Assembly (NCBI RefSeq): GCF_900116425.1
Contig: NZ_FPAS01000001.1
Coordinates: 186,001 to 250,000 of the forward strand
Length of the DNA stretch: 64,000 nucleotides
Reading direction: 5' to 3'
Source: Lishizhenia tianjinensis
GTDB lineage: Bacteria; Bacteroidota; Bacteroidia; Flavobacteriales_D; Crocinitomicaceae
A program made the position numbers and the translations under genes. Of the stretch, positions 17,848 through 27,360 are shown in pieces; the stretch's first letter is position 1; each line of letters begins with the position of its first letter. The notes below the pieces were generated by a model, which made no database searches, was not told the origin of the DNA, and saw only the letters and a program-made list of their open reading frames with translations.

Positions 17848-18105
17848 ATGAAAAAAGATATACATCCAGAGAACTATAGATTAGTTGTATTTAAAGATAT
17901 GACTAATGATTACGCATTCGTTTGTCACTCATGTGCACCTTCTACAGAAGATATTGAGTGGGAAGATGGAAACACTTATCCTTTAGTTAAATTGGATATC
18001 TCTCACAAATCTCACCCATTCTTTACAGGTAAGGCTCAGTTTGTGGATACTGCAGGACGTATCGATAAGTTCAAGAACAGATACGCTCGTCACATCAAGA
18101 AATAA
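17848..18105 (+). CDS. rpmE: 50S ribosomal protein L31 type B
   Basis: A component of the large ribosomal subunit. The 85 aa match type B length, with the typical start [18 protein letters not shown], then [21 protein letters not shown] and a basic tail. Type B proteins normally lack the zinc-binding cysteines of type A. Here one CxxC pair (FVCHSCAP, near residues 24-31) is present with no partner cysteines. Monocistronic, with a clear promoter and terminator. Confidence 0.95.
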   Translation: MKKDIHPENYRLVVFKDMTNDYAFVCHSCAPSTEDIEWEDGNTYPLVKLDISHKSHPFFTGKAQFVDTAGRIDKFKNRYARHIKK

Positions 18106-18130
18106 GATTGACATCTATATATTAAGTATT

Positions 18131-18160
18131 GATCCCGACTCAAATGAGTCGGGATTTTTG
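18131..18160 (+). terminator. intrinsic terminator of rpmE
   Basis: ATCCCGACTCA...TGAGTCGGGAT (18132-18155) followed by T-rich sequence. It may also serve the convergent lipoprotein gene ending at 18164. Confidence 0.85.
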
Positions 18161-18163
18161 TGT

Positions 18164-18946
18164 TTATCTAATTTCTTCTAAAATCATCACCCTACTTATT
18201 CTTCCATTTTCATTCTCGAATGAAGTACTTTGATAGATGTAGTTAATTTTCTGACTGGCTCTATTGGTTCTTATGAAGGTAGAATCTTCTACTGATAGTT
18301 CCTCATCAAGTAAATCTGGAAACGCTAAGAAATAGTCGCTAAATACAAGGTTTGTTTGTCGTGTACGATGGGCTCCGCCAAATTCTACCAAAGAGTCTTG
18401 AACATTTAAATAGGCCAGGTTTAATATACCGGGTAAGGTGTCTTTTAACAAGGCTTTACCAAAATTGTATAAATAGAATTCTTTTGTGTTGTGATCTACG
18501 ATTCTAGCACTATCTGTAGCAACCTGTTTGAGTTGGATTAACATCGGTTTTATACTATCGTTGCTCCTCGCTATCACTTCATCGAATTTGTCTTTAGCCA
18601 TGGCGCGAATGTGGTATAAAAAATCTTTTGGGTTGAGGATTTTATCGATTTGCGTGGGGTAGTTAAACTTATATTTAATGGGAAAGGAGAAATAATCTTC
18701 TTTATTGAAAGTAAACGTATCGCTTAGATTTTCTGGCAAGGGATAATACTTTACCATCTGACCCAATGTACCGTGTTGTTGAAATTCTACAAAATAAATG
18801 TGCTCATTCAGTTCAGTGCCCTCAAATAGTCCATATTCTGTTACTTTAAACAGATCACTATTTGCTTCTGATTTTTCAGTGTTTTCGTCGGTTGTAGAGC
18901 AACCTAAGAATATGATAGGGAAGAGGTAGAGTATGGTCTTTTTCAT
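18164..18946 (-). CDS. lipoprotein of unknown function
   Basis: A 260-aa product with a lipoprotein signal (MKKTILYLFPIIFLGCSTT; lipobox FLGC, Cys near residue 16), so membrane-anchored in the periplasm or outer membrane. The mature region has no domain I recognise; it contains repeated aromatic/acidic segments such as EYFLAFPDL-like stretches. It is convergent with rpmE and lies downstream of the SprB-repeat protein gene on the same strand, separated from it by a terminator, so it probably has its own promoter in the 79-nt gap. Confidence 0.6.
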   Translation of the reverse strand: MKKTILYLFPIIFLGCSTTDENTEKSEANSDLFKVTEYGLFEGTELNEHIYFVEFQQHGTLGQMVKYYPLPENLSDTFTFNKEDYFSFPIKYKFNYPTQIDKILNPKDFLYHIRAMAKDKFDEVIARSNDSIKPMLIQLKQVATDSARIVDHNTKEFYLYNFGKALLKDTLPGILNLAYLNVQDSLVEFGGAHRTRQTNLVFSDYFLAFPDLLDEELSVEDSTFIRTNRASQKINYIYQSTSFENENGRISRVMILEEIR

Positions 18947-18973
18947 GCTGTTAATTAAGTTGGTGTAAGGTAT

Positions 18974-19004
18974 AAAAAAAGTCTCGACAAAACTGCCGAG
19001 ACTT
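18974..19004 (-). terminator. intrinsic terminator of the SprB-repeat gene
   Basis: AGTCTCG (18980-18986) / CGAGACT (18997-19003) with a T-run on the minus strand side. Confidence 0.8.
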
Positions 19005-19025
19005 TCCTTAGAATAGTTTGATATA

Positions 19026-20861
19026 CTATTGTTTCACCAACCTTATAACGTGTTGTTGGTTATCCACTGAAGTCAGCTGAACAAAGTATACTCCACTTGG
19101 TAATTCAGTAAGGTCTATTGATTTAATATCCTCCTGAATAATAGTATTTACTTGTTTTCCTTGCGTTGTAAATACTACCGCTTCTTTAATTATATTATTT
19201 CCTGAAATTTTAACAAGTCCTGTTGTAGGGTTAGGAGAAATAGCGATAAAAGATGTTTCGTTATTCTCTATTCCTACATTATCAACGATGTAGCACTCTG
19301 AAGTATCTGTACATGTTCCATTGCTAACAACTAGTGCATAACTTCCATTTTGAGTTACGTTAAAAGTTGCATTAGTTTCTCCTGCAATGGCTTGATTTCC
19401 GTTGTTGCAATCCAACCATTGGTAAGTGAAGTTTGTAGCTTGATTTACTGAGCTAAAAGTAGAGCTTGATGCGTCAATTTCTGCAATAACATCAGCAACC
19501 GTCAGAGTAGTGATTACAATACTGTCACAAGTTGTAGTTGCACTCAGTGTATCAGTGTAAGTACCTGCAGTGGTGTAACTGTTTGCTCCGATGTTGTAAC
19601 TGTCACCCGCACAAATCGAAACGTTTTGAGTGTATTCTGGTGCTGGAGTTACTGTAAGAACTGTAATTACTACACTGTCACAAAAACTCGAAGAGTATAA
19701 AGTGTTGGTGTAGGTTCCAGCGTCTGTATAAGTACTGTTTCCAATTTGGTAGCTAGATCCTGCACAAATTGATACGTTTTCGGTGTATTCTGGAGCTGGC
19801 GTAACGGTTAAGTTGGTTACAACAAGACTGTCACACCCATTGGCAGCCGTAAGTGCTGTTGTGTATGTACCTGCATTGTAGTAATAGTTGTTACCTATTA
19901 CATAAGGGTAACCCTGACAAGTTGTAGCGTTTTCTGTTACCGATATAGGTGCTGGTTCTGTTAAGGTGAAGATAGCTGTTGAATCTTGACACCCTCTGTT
20001 ATCTGTTACGATACATTTATGTGCACCCGCCGATAAAGTGTTCACTGTGTTTGTGGTTGTTGTAGGACCATTTGTCCAGTTGTAAGAATAAGGTGCTTGT
20101 CCTCCAGTAACCACAGCTTCTGCAAACCCGTCATTTCCATTGTTACATATCAAATCAAAAGTATTTCCTAAAGTAACAGACAGTTGACCTGATCCTGCCA
20201 AGCCCATGATGTAAATTCTACCGTTTGTTGTACTCTGGTTGGTAAAAACAATTTTAGAAATGCTCTTAGTTTCGTTTGCACAAGATACAGGTATGTCAAC
20301 ACTATATAATCTTGGGTTATTGAAAATATTAGCAATGTTATCGGTAGATCTTCCAACTCTGTCAATATTGGTCATGATGTAATTTGTACCATTGAACCAG
20401 TCTTTCACAATATGTCCAGAAGTTGTTTCACTTGTTCCGTCAGAGAAAATAATTTGAGCGCTCATTAAACCCTGACCTTCTGTAGAAACACACAATACGC
20501 TAAGGCTTGAGTAATTCGCCGGACTTGTAATTTCAAGAGTATCGGTTTGACCTGAAGGCTGATTTGGATTTCTTAAAAAGAGTGCATTATTTCCTGTGTA
20601 AGATTGAAGTTCAAAGCTATATCCAGCGGAACTTACTATAAGATTATCGGGTAGGCCCTTTGTTGATCCTGAAGCTGTGCCATAAGCCTGAGAATAAAAA
20701 ACAAAATCAGAACCATCCATGCTTAGTGAGGTTGTAGTTGCAGCGGGTGTGGTTTCGGCTACGATGTCTTCGTTATATCCAGTGGTGGCTATGGCGGTGT
20801 ATTGCGCATAGGTCATAAATGTACCTGCTAGCAATGCTAGGGTTACAGTAAATTTTTTCAT
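19026..20861 (-). CDS. secreted SprB-repeat protein with T9SS type A sorting domain
   Basis: A 611-aa surface or secreted protein. A signal peptide covers residues 1-19 (ending MTYAQ), followed by a beta-rich domain of about 200 residues. An SprB-type repeat (VTGGQAPYSYNWTNG, near residues 250-265) precedes three tandem cysteine-containing repeats of about 60 residues with the pattern SICAGxSYxIGxxxYTxAGTY and CDSxVITxLTVTPAPEYT (about 310-480). The C-terminus is a T9SS type A domain (ISPNPTTGLVKISG...VIRLVKQ). SprB repeats occur in gliding adhesins and other large Bacteroidota surface proteins, so an adhesive role is likely (inference from family). Confidence 0.85.
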   Translation of the reverse strand: MKKFTVTLALLAGTFMTYAQYTAIATTGYNEDIVAETTPAATTTSLSMDGSDFVFYSQAYGTASGSTKGLPDNLIVSSAGYSFELQSYTGNNALFLRNPNQPSGQTDTLEITSPANYSSLSVLCVSTEGQGLMSAQIIFSDGTSETTSGHIVKDWFNGTNYIMTNIDRVGRSTDNIANIFNNPRLYSVDIPVSCANETKSISKIVFTNQSTTNGRIYIMGLAGSGQLSVTLGNTFDLICNNGNDGFAEAVVTGGQAPYSYNWTNGPTTTTNTVNTLSAGAHKCIVTDNRGCQDSTAIFTLTEPAPISVTENATTCQGYPYVIGNNYYYNAGTYTTALTAANGCDSLVVTNLTVTPAPEYTENVSICAGSSYQIGNSTYTDAGTYTNTLYSSSFCDSVVITVLTVTPAPEYTQNVSICAGDSYNIGANSYTTAGTYTDTLSATTTCDSIVITTLTVADVIAEIDASSSTFSSVNQATNFTYQWLDCNNGNQAIAGETNATFNVTQNGSYALVVSNGTCTDTSECYIVDNVGIENNETSFIAISPNPTTGLVKISGNNIIKEAVVFTTQGKQVNTIIQEDIKSIDLTELPSGVYFVQLTSVDNQQHVIRLVKQ

Positions 20862-20933
20862 GATTATGGTTTATTTCGTGTCTAACGAATATACCTTTAA
20901 TCACGCAGAAAAGCTAGTTTTTGTCAAAGACAA

Positions 20934-22322
20934 TTAAGAGACAATCTTCCCTGGGTTCAAGATATTATTGGGATCGAAGAGATTTTTAATGTTTTTCATT
21001 AAGTTTAATTGTACCTCATTAAATACGATGGGCATGTACTGTTTTTGGACCAAGCCTATACCGTGTTCACCCGATAATGTTCCTCCTAATTTTTTAGTGA
21101 GTTCAAAAATTTCAGTGATCGCTTTAGGTAAATCATCCTCCCATTGTTGTGCGGTTAAATCTCCTTTTAAAATATTCACGTGTAAATTTCCATCTCCGGC
21201 ATGACCGTAACATACAGATTGGAAACCGTATTTTTTTCCTATTGATTTTACACCAGACAACAATTGTGGTAATTCATAACGTGGAACTACAGTGTCTTCT
21301 TCCTTATACGTAGAATGAGCTTTAACGGCTTCACCTACTTTTCTTCTTAGATTCCACAAGCTATTTTTCTGAGCTTCATCTTCAGCAAATAGTATTTCAT
21401 CCGTGTTGAATTCACCCAAAACTTCCATGATTTGTTCGCACTCTTTGAAAAGCACCTTCTTATCAAATCCATCAACTTCTATGAGTAAATGAGCTTCATG
21501 GTTTTCCTTAACTTCTATCTTTTCATCACCGGTAAAGGCTTTGGCTAAGTTCAAGGCATCTTTTTCCATAAACTCCAATCCACTTGGTGTAATTCCCTTT
21601 CTAAAGATGGCTGCGACAGCCTCACAAGCTTCTGTTGCTTTGAAAAAGGGCACAAGCATCAATAAATTATCGGTAGGGTGGGGAATTAGGCGCAGAACTA
21701 TTTTTGTAATCACGGCTAATGTTCCTTCACTTCCCACGATGAGTTGCGTTAAATTGTAGCCTGTTGAGTTCTTTAAGGTGTTGGCACCCGTCCAGATAAT
21801 TTCGCCGTTAGGCAATACTACTTCTAGATTTAATACATAGGCGTTAGTAACACCGTATTTCACAGCTTTTGGTCCGCCACTGTTTTCTGCAACATTTCCT
21901 CCAATGAAACAAGAACCTTTACTCGCTGGGTCTGGAGGGTAGAAGAGTCCTTTCTCCTTTACCGCGTTCTGAAGAACTTCCGTTATCACGCCAGGTTCGG
22001 TTGTAACTTGGTGATTTTTTTCGTCTATTTCTAAGATGTTGTTGAAGTACTCCATGCTCATGGCTATGGATCCTTCGTGCGGTATAGCTCCGCCACTTAA
22101 TCCTGTTCGAGCACCTTGAGGGGTAACTGCTATTTTGTGTGTATTACAATACTTTAAAATGGCAGCAACTTCTTGTGTAGTTTTTGGTTTGAGTACAGCG
22201 ATTGGCAGCACAGAAATGTCTTCTGTTTCGTCCTTACTATACTTGTATAAGTTTTCCTGATCTACGAAACACCTGTTGGATAAGATGCTTTGAAAATATT
22301 GAAGGTGTTTAGTGAATTCCAT
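20934..22322 (-). CDS. FAD-binding oxidase/dehydrogenase of the GlcD/D-lactate dehydrogenase group
   Basis: A 462-aa flavoprotein of the vanillyl-alcohol oxidase fold. The FAD-binding segment [20 protein letters not shown] is near residues 56-75, [22 protein letters not shown]-type FAD contacts lie near 118-139, [11 protein letters not shown] is near 196-206, and the C-terminal substrate domain has [13 protein letters not shown] (near 371-383) and [11 protein letters not shown] (near 420-430). Such enzymes oxidise D-2-hydroxy acids (D-lactate, glycolate, D-2-hydroxyglutarate); which one cannot be told. The start overlaps the 3' end of gmhA by 14 nt, so the two are translationally linked. Confidence 0.88.
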   Translation of the reverse strand: MEFTKHLQYFQSILSNRCFVDQENLYKYSKDETEDISVLPIAVLKPKTTQEVAAILKYCNTHKIAVTPQGARTGLSGGAIPHEGSIAMSMEYFNNILEIDEKNHQVTTEPGVITEVLQNAVKEKGLFYPPDPASKGSCFIGGNVAENSGGPKAVKYGVTNAYVLNLEVVLPNGEIIWTGANTLKNSTGYNLTQLIVGSEGTLAVITKIVLRLIPHPTDNLLMLVPFFKATEACEAVAAIFRKGITPSGLEFMEKDALNLAKAFTGDEKIEVKENHEAHLLIEVDGFDKKVLFKECEQIMEVLGEFNTDEILFAEDEAQKNSLWNLRRKVGEAVKAHSTYKEEDTVVPRYELPQLLSGVKSIGKKYGFQSVCYGHAGDGNLHVNILKGDLTAQQWEDDLPKAITEIFELTKKLGGTLSGEHGIGLVQKQYMPIVFNEVQLNLMKNIKNLFDPNNILNPGKIVS

Positions 22323-22887
22323 CGAATTTTCTTTCTACGTAATCAATTAAACTGTGTATTACTTTAATGTGGATTTCTTGCGCTCTATCGGCGTATTTAG
22401 AATGAGGTGCACGGATTTCAACATCACATAGTTCTGCCATTTTTCCGCCGTCTTTACCTGTTAATCCAATTACGTGAATTCCTTTTTCTTTTGCCACTTT
22501 GATGGCATTAATAACGTTGGTAGAGTTTCCGCTGGTAGAGATGGCCAATAAAACATCTCCCTTTCTTCCAACACCTTCTAAAAAGCGCGAAAAAACGTGG
22601 TCGTATCCATAATCATTTGAAACACAAGACATGTGTGAAGCGTCCGAAATGGAAAGTGCACCTACCGCTTTTCTATTGTCTCTATACCTTCCTGTTAATT
22701 CTTCGGCAAAGTGCATGGCATCACACATAGAGCCTCCGTTTCCACAAGACATTACTTTACCGTCTTGTTCAAAACTGTTCACTAGAATTTCTCCAGCCGC
22801 TTCAATGGCAGCTATATTTTCTGGATTTGTATAAAAAGTAGATAGTATTTGTGCAGCTTCTTCGAAATGCGCTTTTATCTCATTCAT
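22309..22887 (-). CDS. gmhA: D-sedoheptulose-7-phosphate isomerase (SIS domain)
   Basis: Makes D-glycero-D-manno-heptose 7-phosphate from sedoheptulose 7-phosphate, the first step of ADP-heptose synthesis for LPS. The 192 aa match GmhA. The SIS sugar-phosphate motifs CGNGGS (48-53) and STSGNS (117-122) are present, as are the catalytic Glu/His region AEELTGRY (near 61-68) and [11 protein letters not shown] (168-178). The 3' end overlaps the following FAD-oxidase gene by 14 nt. No other heptose genes are in the window. Confidence 0.9.
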   Translation of the reverse strand: MNEIKAHFEEAAQILSTFYTNPENIAAIEAAGEILVNSFEQDGKVMSCGNGGSMCDAMHFAEELTGRYRDNRKAVGALSISDASHMSCVSNDYGYDHVFSRFLEGVGRKGDVLLAISTSGNSTNVINAIKVAKEKGIHVIGLTGKDGGKMAELCDVEIRAPHSKYADRAQEIHIKVIHSLIDYVERKFDGIH

Positions 22888-22935
22888 ATGTCTGGATTGA
22901 ATTCCAAAAATAATGAAATTTAGAAGTAGACCCTA

Positions 22936-22964
22936 TTGAAAATGTAACAAGATTATTATATTTG
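22936..22964 (+). promoter_or_regulatory. promoter of the 23007 gene
   Basis: TTG (22936-22938), an 18-nt spacer, then a perfect -7 TATATTTG (22957-22964). Confidence 0.75.
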
Positions 22965-23006
22965 ATGCTCCCGATTTTATAAACTCTGGGACTAATACTA
23001 TAAAAT

Positions 23007-23432
23007 ATGAAGAAAACATTATTGGCGGCCTTGACACTCCTTTTAACCTTAGCTTCTGTAGCACAGGAAGCTACATGTTTTGAGCGTTATGAAAAGGCGT
23101 TTGAAGAAAGAGGTTCTTACACAGTTTCTGATGATATGCACAGAAACGTGGTTATTTCATTTTTTGAGAACGGAGAAGTTTACTGTATTCAAGGAAAAGC
23201 AAGAGTTGAAAATGGAGTAATTACAAGCATTTTCTTCTTTTATGATGATAACACCTCTGAAATGTTGGACCGCAAATTTTATAATGATAACAGACAAGCT
23301 CCGAGAATTACCAACGGAATTTCTGAAATGATTACAACAGAAGACGGTGAGAAGTTTAAGGTTATTTTCATCGATCAATTAAAACCGAAGAAAAAGAAAT
23401 ACAAAGAGGCAGAATTGCCAAACGATTTATAA
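23007..23432 (+). CDS. small secreted protein of unknown function
   Basis: A 141-aa product with a signal peptide (about residues 1-19, ending SVAQ). The mature part is short and charged, with FERYEKAFEERG and a beta-rich centre, and the tail is very basic then acidic (KPKKKKYKEAELPNDL). No domain is recognised. A well-formed promoter and terminator flank it, so it is a genuine single-gene transcript. Confidence 0.7.
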   Translation: MKKTLLAALTLLLTLASVAQEATCFERYEKAFEERGSYTVSDDMHRNVVISFFENGEVYCIQGKARVENGVITSIFFFYDDNTSEMLDRKFYNDNRQAPRITNGISEMITTEDGEKFKVIFIDQLKPKKKKYKEAELPNDL

Positions 23433-23433
23433 A

Positions 23434-23467
23434 CGAAAAGTCCCAATGCAAATTGGGACTTTTTTTG
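23434..23467. terminator. bidirectional terminator
   Basis: AAAAGTCCCAAT...ATTGGGACTTTTTTT between convergent genes (23007 plus, 23506 minus). Confidence 0.85.
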
Positions 23468-23505
23468 TATTCATACCGGAAGGCATAAGAAGTGATCTTT
23501 ATCTC

Positions 23506-24063
23506 TTATTGTACTTGCTCCTTCTTTTGTTTCCAAAGTGTAACGCGTTCTTTTTGGATCTTATAGGTTCTAAATCCAAAGTTTCTGTAAAAGACTTTCG
23601 CTTGTGGAGCATCTAAACTACAGGTATGTAGCCATACTCTTTTTAGGTCATGTTGGTAGATGCGGTGGAGTAGGAGTTCAAAGGCTTTTTTTGCCCAACC
23701 TTTTCCTATAAAAGCCTCTTTTAACCCAAAGTAAATAATCTCACAATTCCCATCCTTTATTTCATATTCACACAATCCTATCGTTTCCTCCTTTAATTGT
23801 ATGTTAAATATATGTTTTGTGTCTTTGGAAAGATCTTCTTTTAACGCAGCTTCGCCTGCTATAATTCGTCCTACCCAATTCCATTTTTCTCCTACTGTTA
23901 ACCAGTTGTTGAAATAACTTTCAGCATCCTCTATTTGTACAGTATCAAGTTTAAGATCAGCGGATTTAGAAATGTTGATCTCAGGTATTACTTCGAGTAT
24001 CATGTAGTGGACCAAATGGTCCAATTCTTCTGTTTTTTGAAAGTGTTTGTTGAATGTCTTCAT
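23506..24063 (-). CDS. GNAT family N-acetyltransferase
   Basis: A 185-aa Gcn5-related acetyltransferase, which transfers acetyl from acetyl-CoA to an unknown amine. The fold signatures are visible: beta-4 'IIYFGLKEAFIGKGWAKKAF' holds the acetyl-CoA pyrophosphate-binding G/A-rich loop (near residues 126-140), followed by 'RVWLHTCSLDAPQAKVFYRNFGFR' typical of the RimJ/RimL-like C-terminal half. It is divergent from secDF across a 128-nt gap. Confidence 0.8.
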   Translation of the reverse strand: MKTFNKHFQKTEELDHLVHYMILEVIPEINISKSADLKLDTVQIEDAESYFNNWLTVGEKWNWVGRIIAGEAALKEDLSKDTKHIFNIQLKEETIGLCEYEIKDGNCEIIYFGLKEAFIGKGWAKKAFELLLHRIYQHDLKRVWLHTCSLDAPQAKVFYRNFGFRTYKIQKERVTLWKQKKEQVQ

Positions 24064-24125
24064 TTGATTATCAGATATAGTACGCCAAGCAAAGTTAGGA
24101 ATGTTAATAACACTTTGTCATATAG

Positions 24126-24156
24126 TTGATATTAATGATATGAAATGATATATTTG
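24126..24156 (+). promoter_or_regulatory. secDF promoter
   Basis: TTG at 24126-24128, a 20-nt spacer and a perfect -7 TATATTTG at 24149-24156, 35 nt upstream of the ATG. Confidence 0.75.
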
Positions 24157-24191
24157 CGAGCTATTAAATTTTCAAACTATAAGATTACGAT

Positions 24192-27100
24192 ATGCGTAAC
24201 AAAGGATTTTTTTGGTTTTTCACAATTGTATTGGCAGTTGTGTGTTTATACCAGTTAACGTTTACGTTCGTTTCGAACGGTGTTGAAAACGACGCAGAGG
24301 CTGAAGCTAAAGCCCAAGTTGAAGAAATGTTTGCCAACCTACCAGCCGGAGACACAATTTTAGCGCTTCCAAATGGTACTACGGTTAATGTTAACGACAA
24401 CGAGGCTAGAGATTTTGCAGAAGCTGCGGTGTTAAACGACATCTTAAAAGGAAAGAACTCTGAGGAGGTTTTCTTAGGAAACACGTACAACGACGTAAAA
24501 AACAAGAGTATTGCTTTAGGACTTGACCTTAAAGGTGGAATGTCTGTAACTTTAGAATTATCTACTCCAGCATTGGTGAAAAACTACGCTGCAGATGTAA
24601 ACAGTAATTCTTTTTCTTCAGCTTTTGATGCTGCAGTGGAGGAGTACAATACAGTAGGTGGTGATTTTGTTGACATTTTCGCACGTAAGCACAAAGAGTT
24701 ATCTCCAGAAGTTAGTTTGATTGAAGACTTTTCTACTCAAGAAACGTTAGAAGAGCTTTCTATTCAGTCTACAGATGAGGAAGTTGTTGCTTTCTTAAAG
24801 TCTTTATACAAAGATGCGCTTTCAGGAGTTGAGACGATCATGGAAAACCGTATTAACCAATTCGGTGTAGCTCAACCAAACATTACTAGAGACGAGGAAA
24901 CAAACAGAATCTACATCGAATTACCAGGTGTTAAAGATCAAACTACAGTAAGAAATAGATTGCAATCAACTGCAAACCTTGAGTTCTACAGAGCTATCAA
25001 AGGAAATGAAATTGGTGGTATCATCAATGCATTGTTAGCAGATGAGCAAGAAACGGATGTATTAGACGATTTATTAAACGATACAGCAGATTCTACAGCA
25101 GTTGCTGAAACTACAGTAGAAGATACAAATTCTTTAGAGTCTTTATTAGAAGGAGAAACAGCAGAGGCAGACGCTCCAGCGAAAACTCCTGAGTTATTAA
25201 AGATATTCCAACCATTGATTTCTCAAGATCAAGGTTTCATGCCAACACCTATCATTGGTTACGCAAAAGCAAAAGATACAGCACGTGTAAACGAGTTGAT
25301 CAATGCTAAAGCTGCTGAGATGTTGAACGGTCAAGTAATTTTTGCTTGGGCGAACTACGAAACTAAGTTTGATAACAACGATACTTTATACTACGAATTA
25401 TTCGCTTTACAAGTACCAGAAGATGGAAAAGCTAGAGTAGGTGGTTCTGATATAGACAAAGCAAACGTTGGTGTAGATGAAAACTCTGCAACTATTTCTG
25501 TAAACGTTACGATGAACCCAGAGGGTGCTGACAAATGGGGACAGATGACAGATGAGTTAAGACCTAGAACAGGACCAAACGGTGGAATGATTTACGAATA
25601 CATTGCCATTACAATGGACAACAAAGTATTCTCTGCTCCACGTATTAACGGACCAATCCCAGGTGGAAACACACAAATTACAGGAAACTTTACTGCTGAA
25701 GAAGCAAAAGGTTTAGTAAACTTGTTGAACGGTGGAGCTTTACCAGCACCATGTGTTATCGTTGACGAGGCAGTTGTAGGACCTACAATTGGTGAAGCGA
25801 ACTCTAGAGGTGGTTTAATCTCTTTCGGTATTGCTTTAGCTATCGTATTGGCTTACATGATTTTCTACTACGGTAAAGCAGGTGTTGTTGCTGATATCGC
25901 ATTGATCGCTAACATTTTATTCATCGTTGGTTGTTTAGCTGCCTTCGGAGCGGTATTAACTTTAGCAGGTATTGCAGGTATCGTATTAACTATCGGTATG
26001 TCTGTGGATGCTAACGTATTGATCTACGAAAGAATTAGAGAAGAAATTGCTGACGGTAAAGGAATGAAGTTAGCTGTGAAAGATGGTTACAAAAAAGCAT
26101 TAGCTGCTATTTTGGATGCTAACATCACAACTTTATTAACTGCTTTTGTATTGAAATCTTTCGGTACAGGACCAATCGAATCTTTCGCATCTACATTAAT
26201 CATTGGTATCTTCACTTCTGTATTTGCAGCTGTAGTTATCACGAGATTGGTATTCGAATGGAGATTAGAAAAATCAGCTACATTTGATTTCTCTACGAAA
26301 GTATCTAAAGGATTGTTTAAGAACTTAAACTTCCAATTCATTAAAAACAGAAAGAAATTCTACATCTTATCAAGTGTATTGGTAGTGTTAGGATTGGCAG
26401 CAATTTTCTCTAGAGGATTGAAACAATCTGTTGAGTTTGCTGGTGGTAGAACATACGAAATGGTATTTACTGAGCCAGTAGCGGATAAAATTGATGAAAT
26501 TGAAACAGAATTAAGAGCGAACTTGATTGATAAAGAAGGAAAATCGGCATCAGTTGAAGTTAAGTCAAGAAATTCTGATTACCGTGTAGAAATTGCTACA
26601 GATTACTTATCTACTGTACCTGGTTCAGGAGAGCAAGTTCAAGAAGCAATCGAAAGCACGTTGAAAGCACACGTTGCAGAATATGGTACTTCTAAGATTG
26701 AGAACTCTCGTTCAGTTTCTGCTTCAGTTTCTGAAGAATTGAAATCATCTTCTTTATTGTCTATCGTAATGTCATTAATTATAATCTTCGCTTACATCTT
26801 AGTAAGATTTGGTAAATGGCAATATGGTGCGGGTGCTATCTTGGCAATGATCCACGACGTTACTATCGTTTTAGGAATCTTCGCTGGATTACACGGAATG
26901 TTAAGCTTCAACATGGAGATAGACCAAGCGTTTATCGCTGCTATCTTAACGGTTGTGGGTTACTCTATTAACGATACTGTTGTTGTATTCGATAGAATTA
27001 GAGAATACTTAAACAAATACAGAGGTAAGGATAGAAAAGAGGTTATTAACTTAGCATTGAACACTACGTTAAGTAGAACTATCAATACTTCGTTATCTAC

Positions 27101-27296
27101 GTTCATCGTATTGTTAACAATCTTCATTTTTGATGAAGGTGGAGCAATTAGAGGTTTCGTATTCGCCTTAATGATAGGTGTTGTAGTAGGTACTTACTCT
27201 TCTATCTGTATTGCAACTCCTGCAGTAGTAGATTTAGGAGCAAAGGCTGACCCAGAAAAAGCTGAGAAAAAAGTAGAAGAAGAAGCGATGGCTTAA
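24192..27296 (+). CDS. secDF: protein translocase subunit SecDF (fused)
   Basis: A proton-driven accessory subunit of the SecYEG export channel, pulling proteins out on the periplasmic side. At 1034 aa it contains SecD (N-terminal TM at about residues 7-25, large periplasmic domain, five more TMs with VGPTIG and GIVLTIGMSVDANVLIYERI-type motifs near 540-620) fused to SecF (from about residue 715, with FAGGRTYEM, and TM motifs AAILTVVGYSINDTVVVFDR and TLSRTINTS near 915-965). Fused SecDF is usual in Bacteroidota. An acidic insert (about 285-325, rich in Asp/Glu/Thr) lies in the periplasmic domain. Monocistronic, with promoter and terminator; codon use is strongly biased, as expected for a well-expressed gene. 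Confidence 0.96.
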   Translation: MRNKGFFWFFTIVLAVVCLYQLTFTFVSNGVENDAEAEAKAQVEEMFANLPAGDTILALPNGTTVNVNDNEARDFAEAAVLNDILKGKNSEEVFLGNTYNDVKNKSIALGLDLKGGMSVTLELSTPALVKNYAADVNSNSFSSAFDAAVEEYNTVGGDFVDIFARKHKELSPEVSLIEDFSTQETLEELSIQSTDEEVVAFLKSLYKDALSGVETIMENRINQFGVAQPNITRDEETNRIYIELPGVKDQTTVRNRLQSTANLEFYRAIKGNEIGGIINALLADEQETDVLDDLLNDTADSTAVAETTVEDTNSLESLLEGETAEADAPAKTPELLKIFQPLISQDQGFMPTPIIGYAKAKDTARVNELINAKAAEMLNGQVIFAWANYETKFDNNDTLYYELFALQVPEDGKARVGGSDIDKANVGVDENSATISVNVTMNPEGADKWGQMTDELRPRTGPNGGMIYEYIAITMDNKVFSAPRINGPIPGGNTQITGNFTAEEAKGLVNLLNGGALPAPCVIVDEAVVGPTIGEANSRGGLISFGIALAIVLAYMIFYYGKAGVVADIALIANILFIVGCLAAFGAVLTLAGIAGIVLTIGMSVDANVLIYERIREEIADGKGMKLAVKDGYKKALAAILDANITTLLTAFVLKSFGTGPIESFASTLIIGIFTSVFAAVVITRLVFEWRLEKSATFDFSTKVSKGLFKNLNFQFIKNRKKFYILSSVLVVLGLAAIFSRGLKQSVEFAGGRTYEMVFTEPVADKIDEIETELRANLIDKEGKSASVEVKSRNSDYRVEIATDYLSTVPGSGEQVQEAIESTLKAHVAEYGTSKIENSRSVSASVSEELKSSSLLSIVMSLIIIFAYILVRFGKWQYGAGAILAMIHDVTIVLGIFAGLHGMLSFNMEIDQAFIAAILTVVGYSINDTVVVFDRIREYLNKYRGKDRKEVINLALNTTLSRTINTSLSTFIVLLTIFIFDEGGAIRGFVFALMIGVVVGTYSSICIATPAVVDLGAKADPEKAEKKVEEEAMA

Positions 27297-27313
27297 TCTG
27301 ACTTTTTAAATAT

Positions 27314-27351
27314 TGAAAATCCCCGTTGTGTAAACAGCGGGGATTTTTTAT
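27314..27351 (+). terminator. intrinsic terminator of secDF
   Basis: AATCCCCG (27319-27326) ... CGGGGATT with TTTTT following. The next gene starts 10 nt later. Confidence 0.85.
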
Positions 27352-27360
27352 TTTCAAAGA

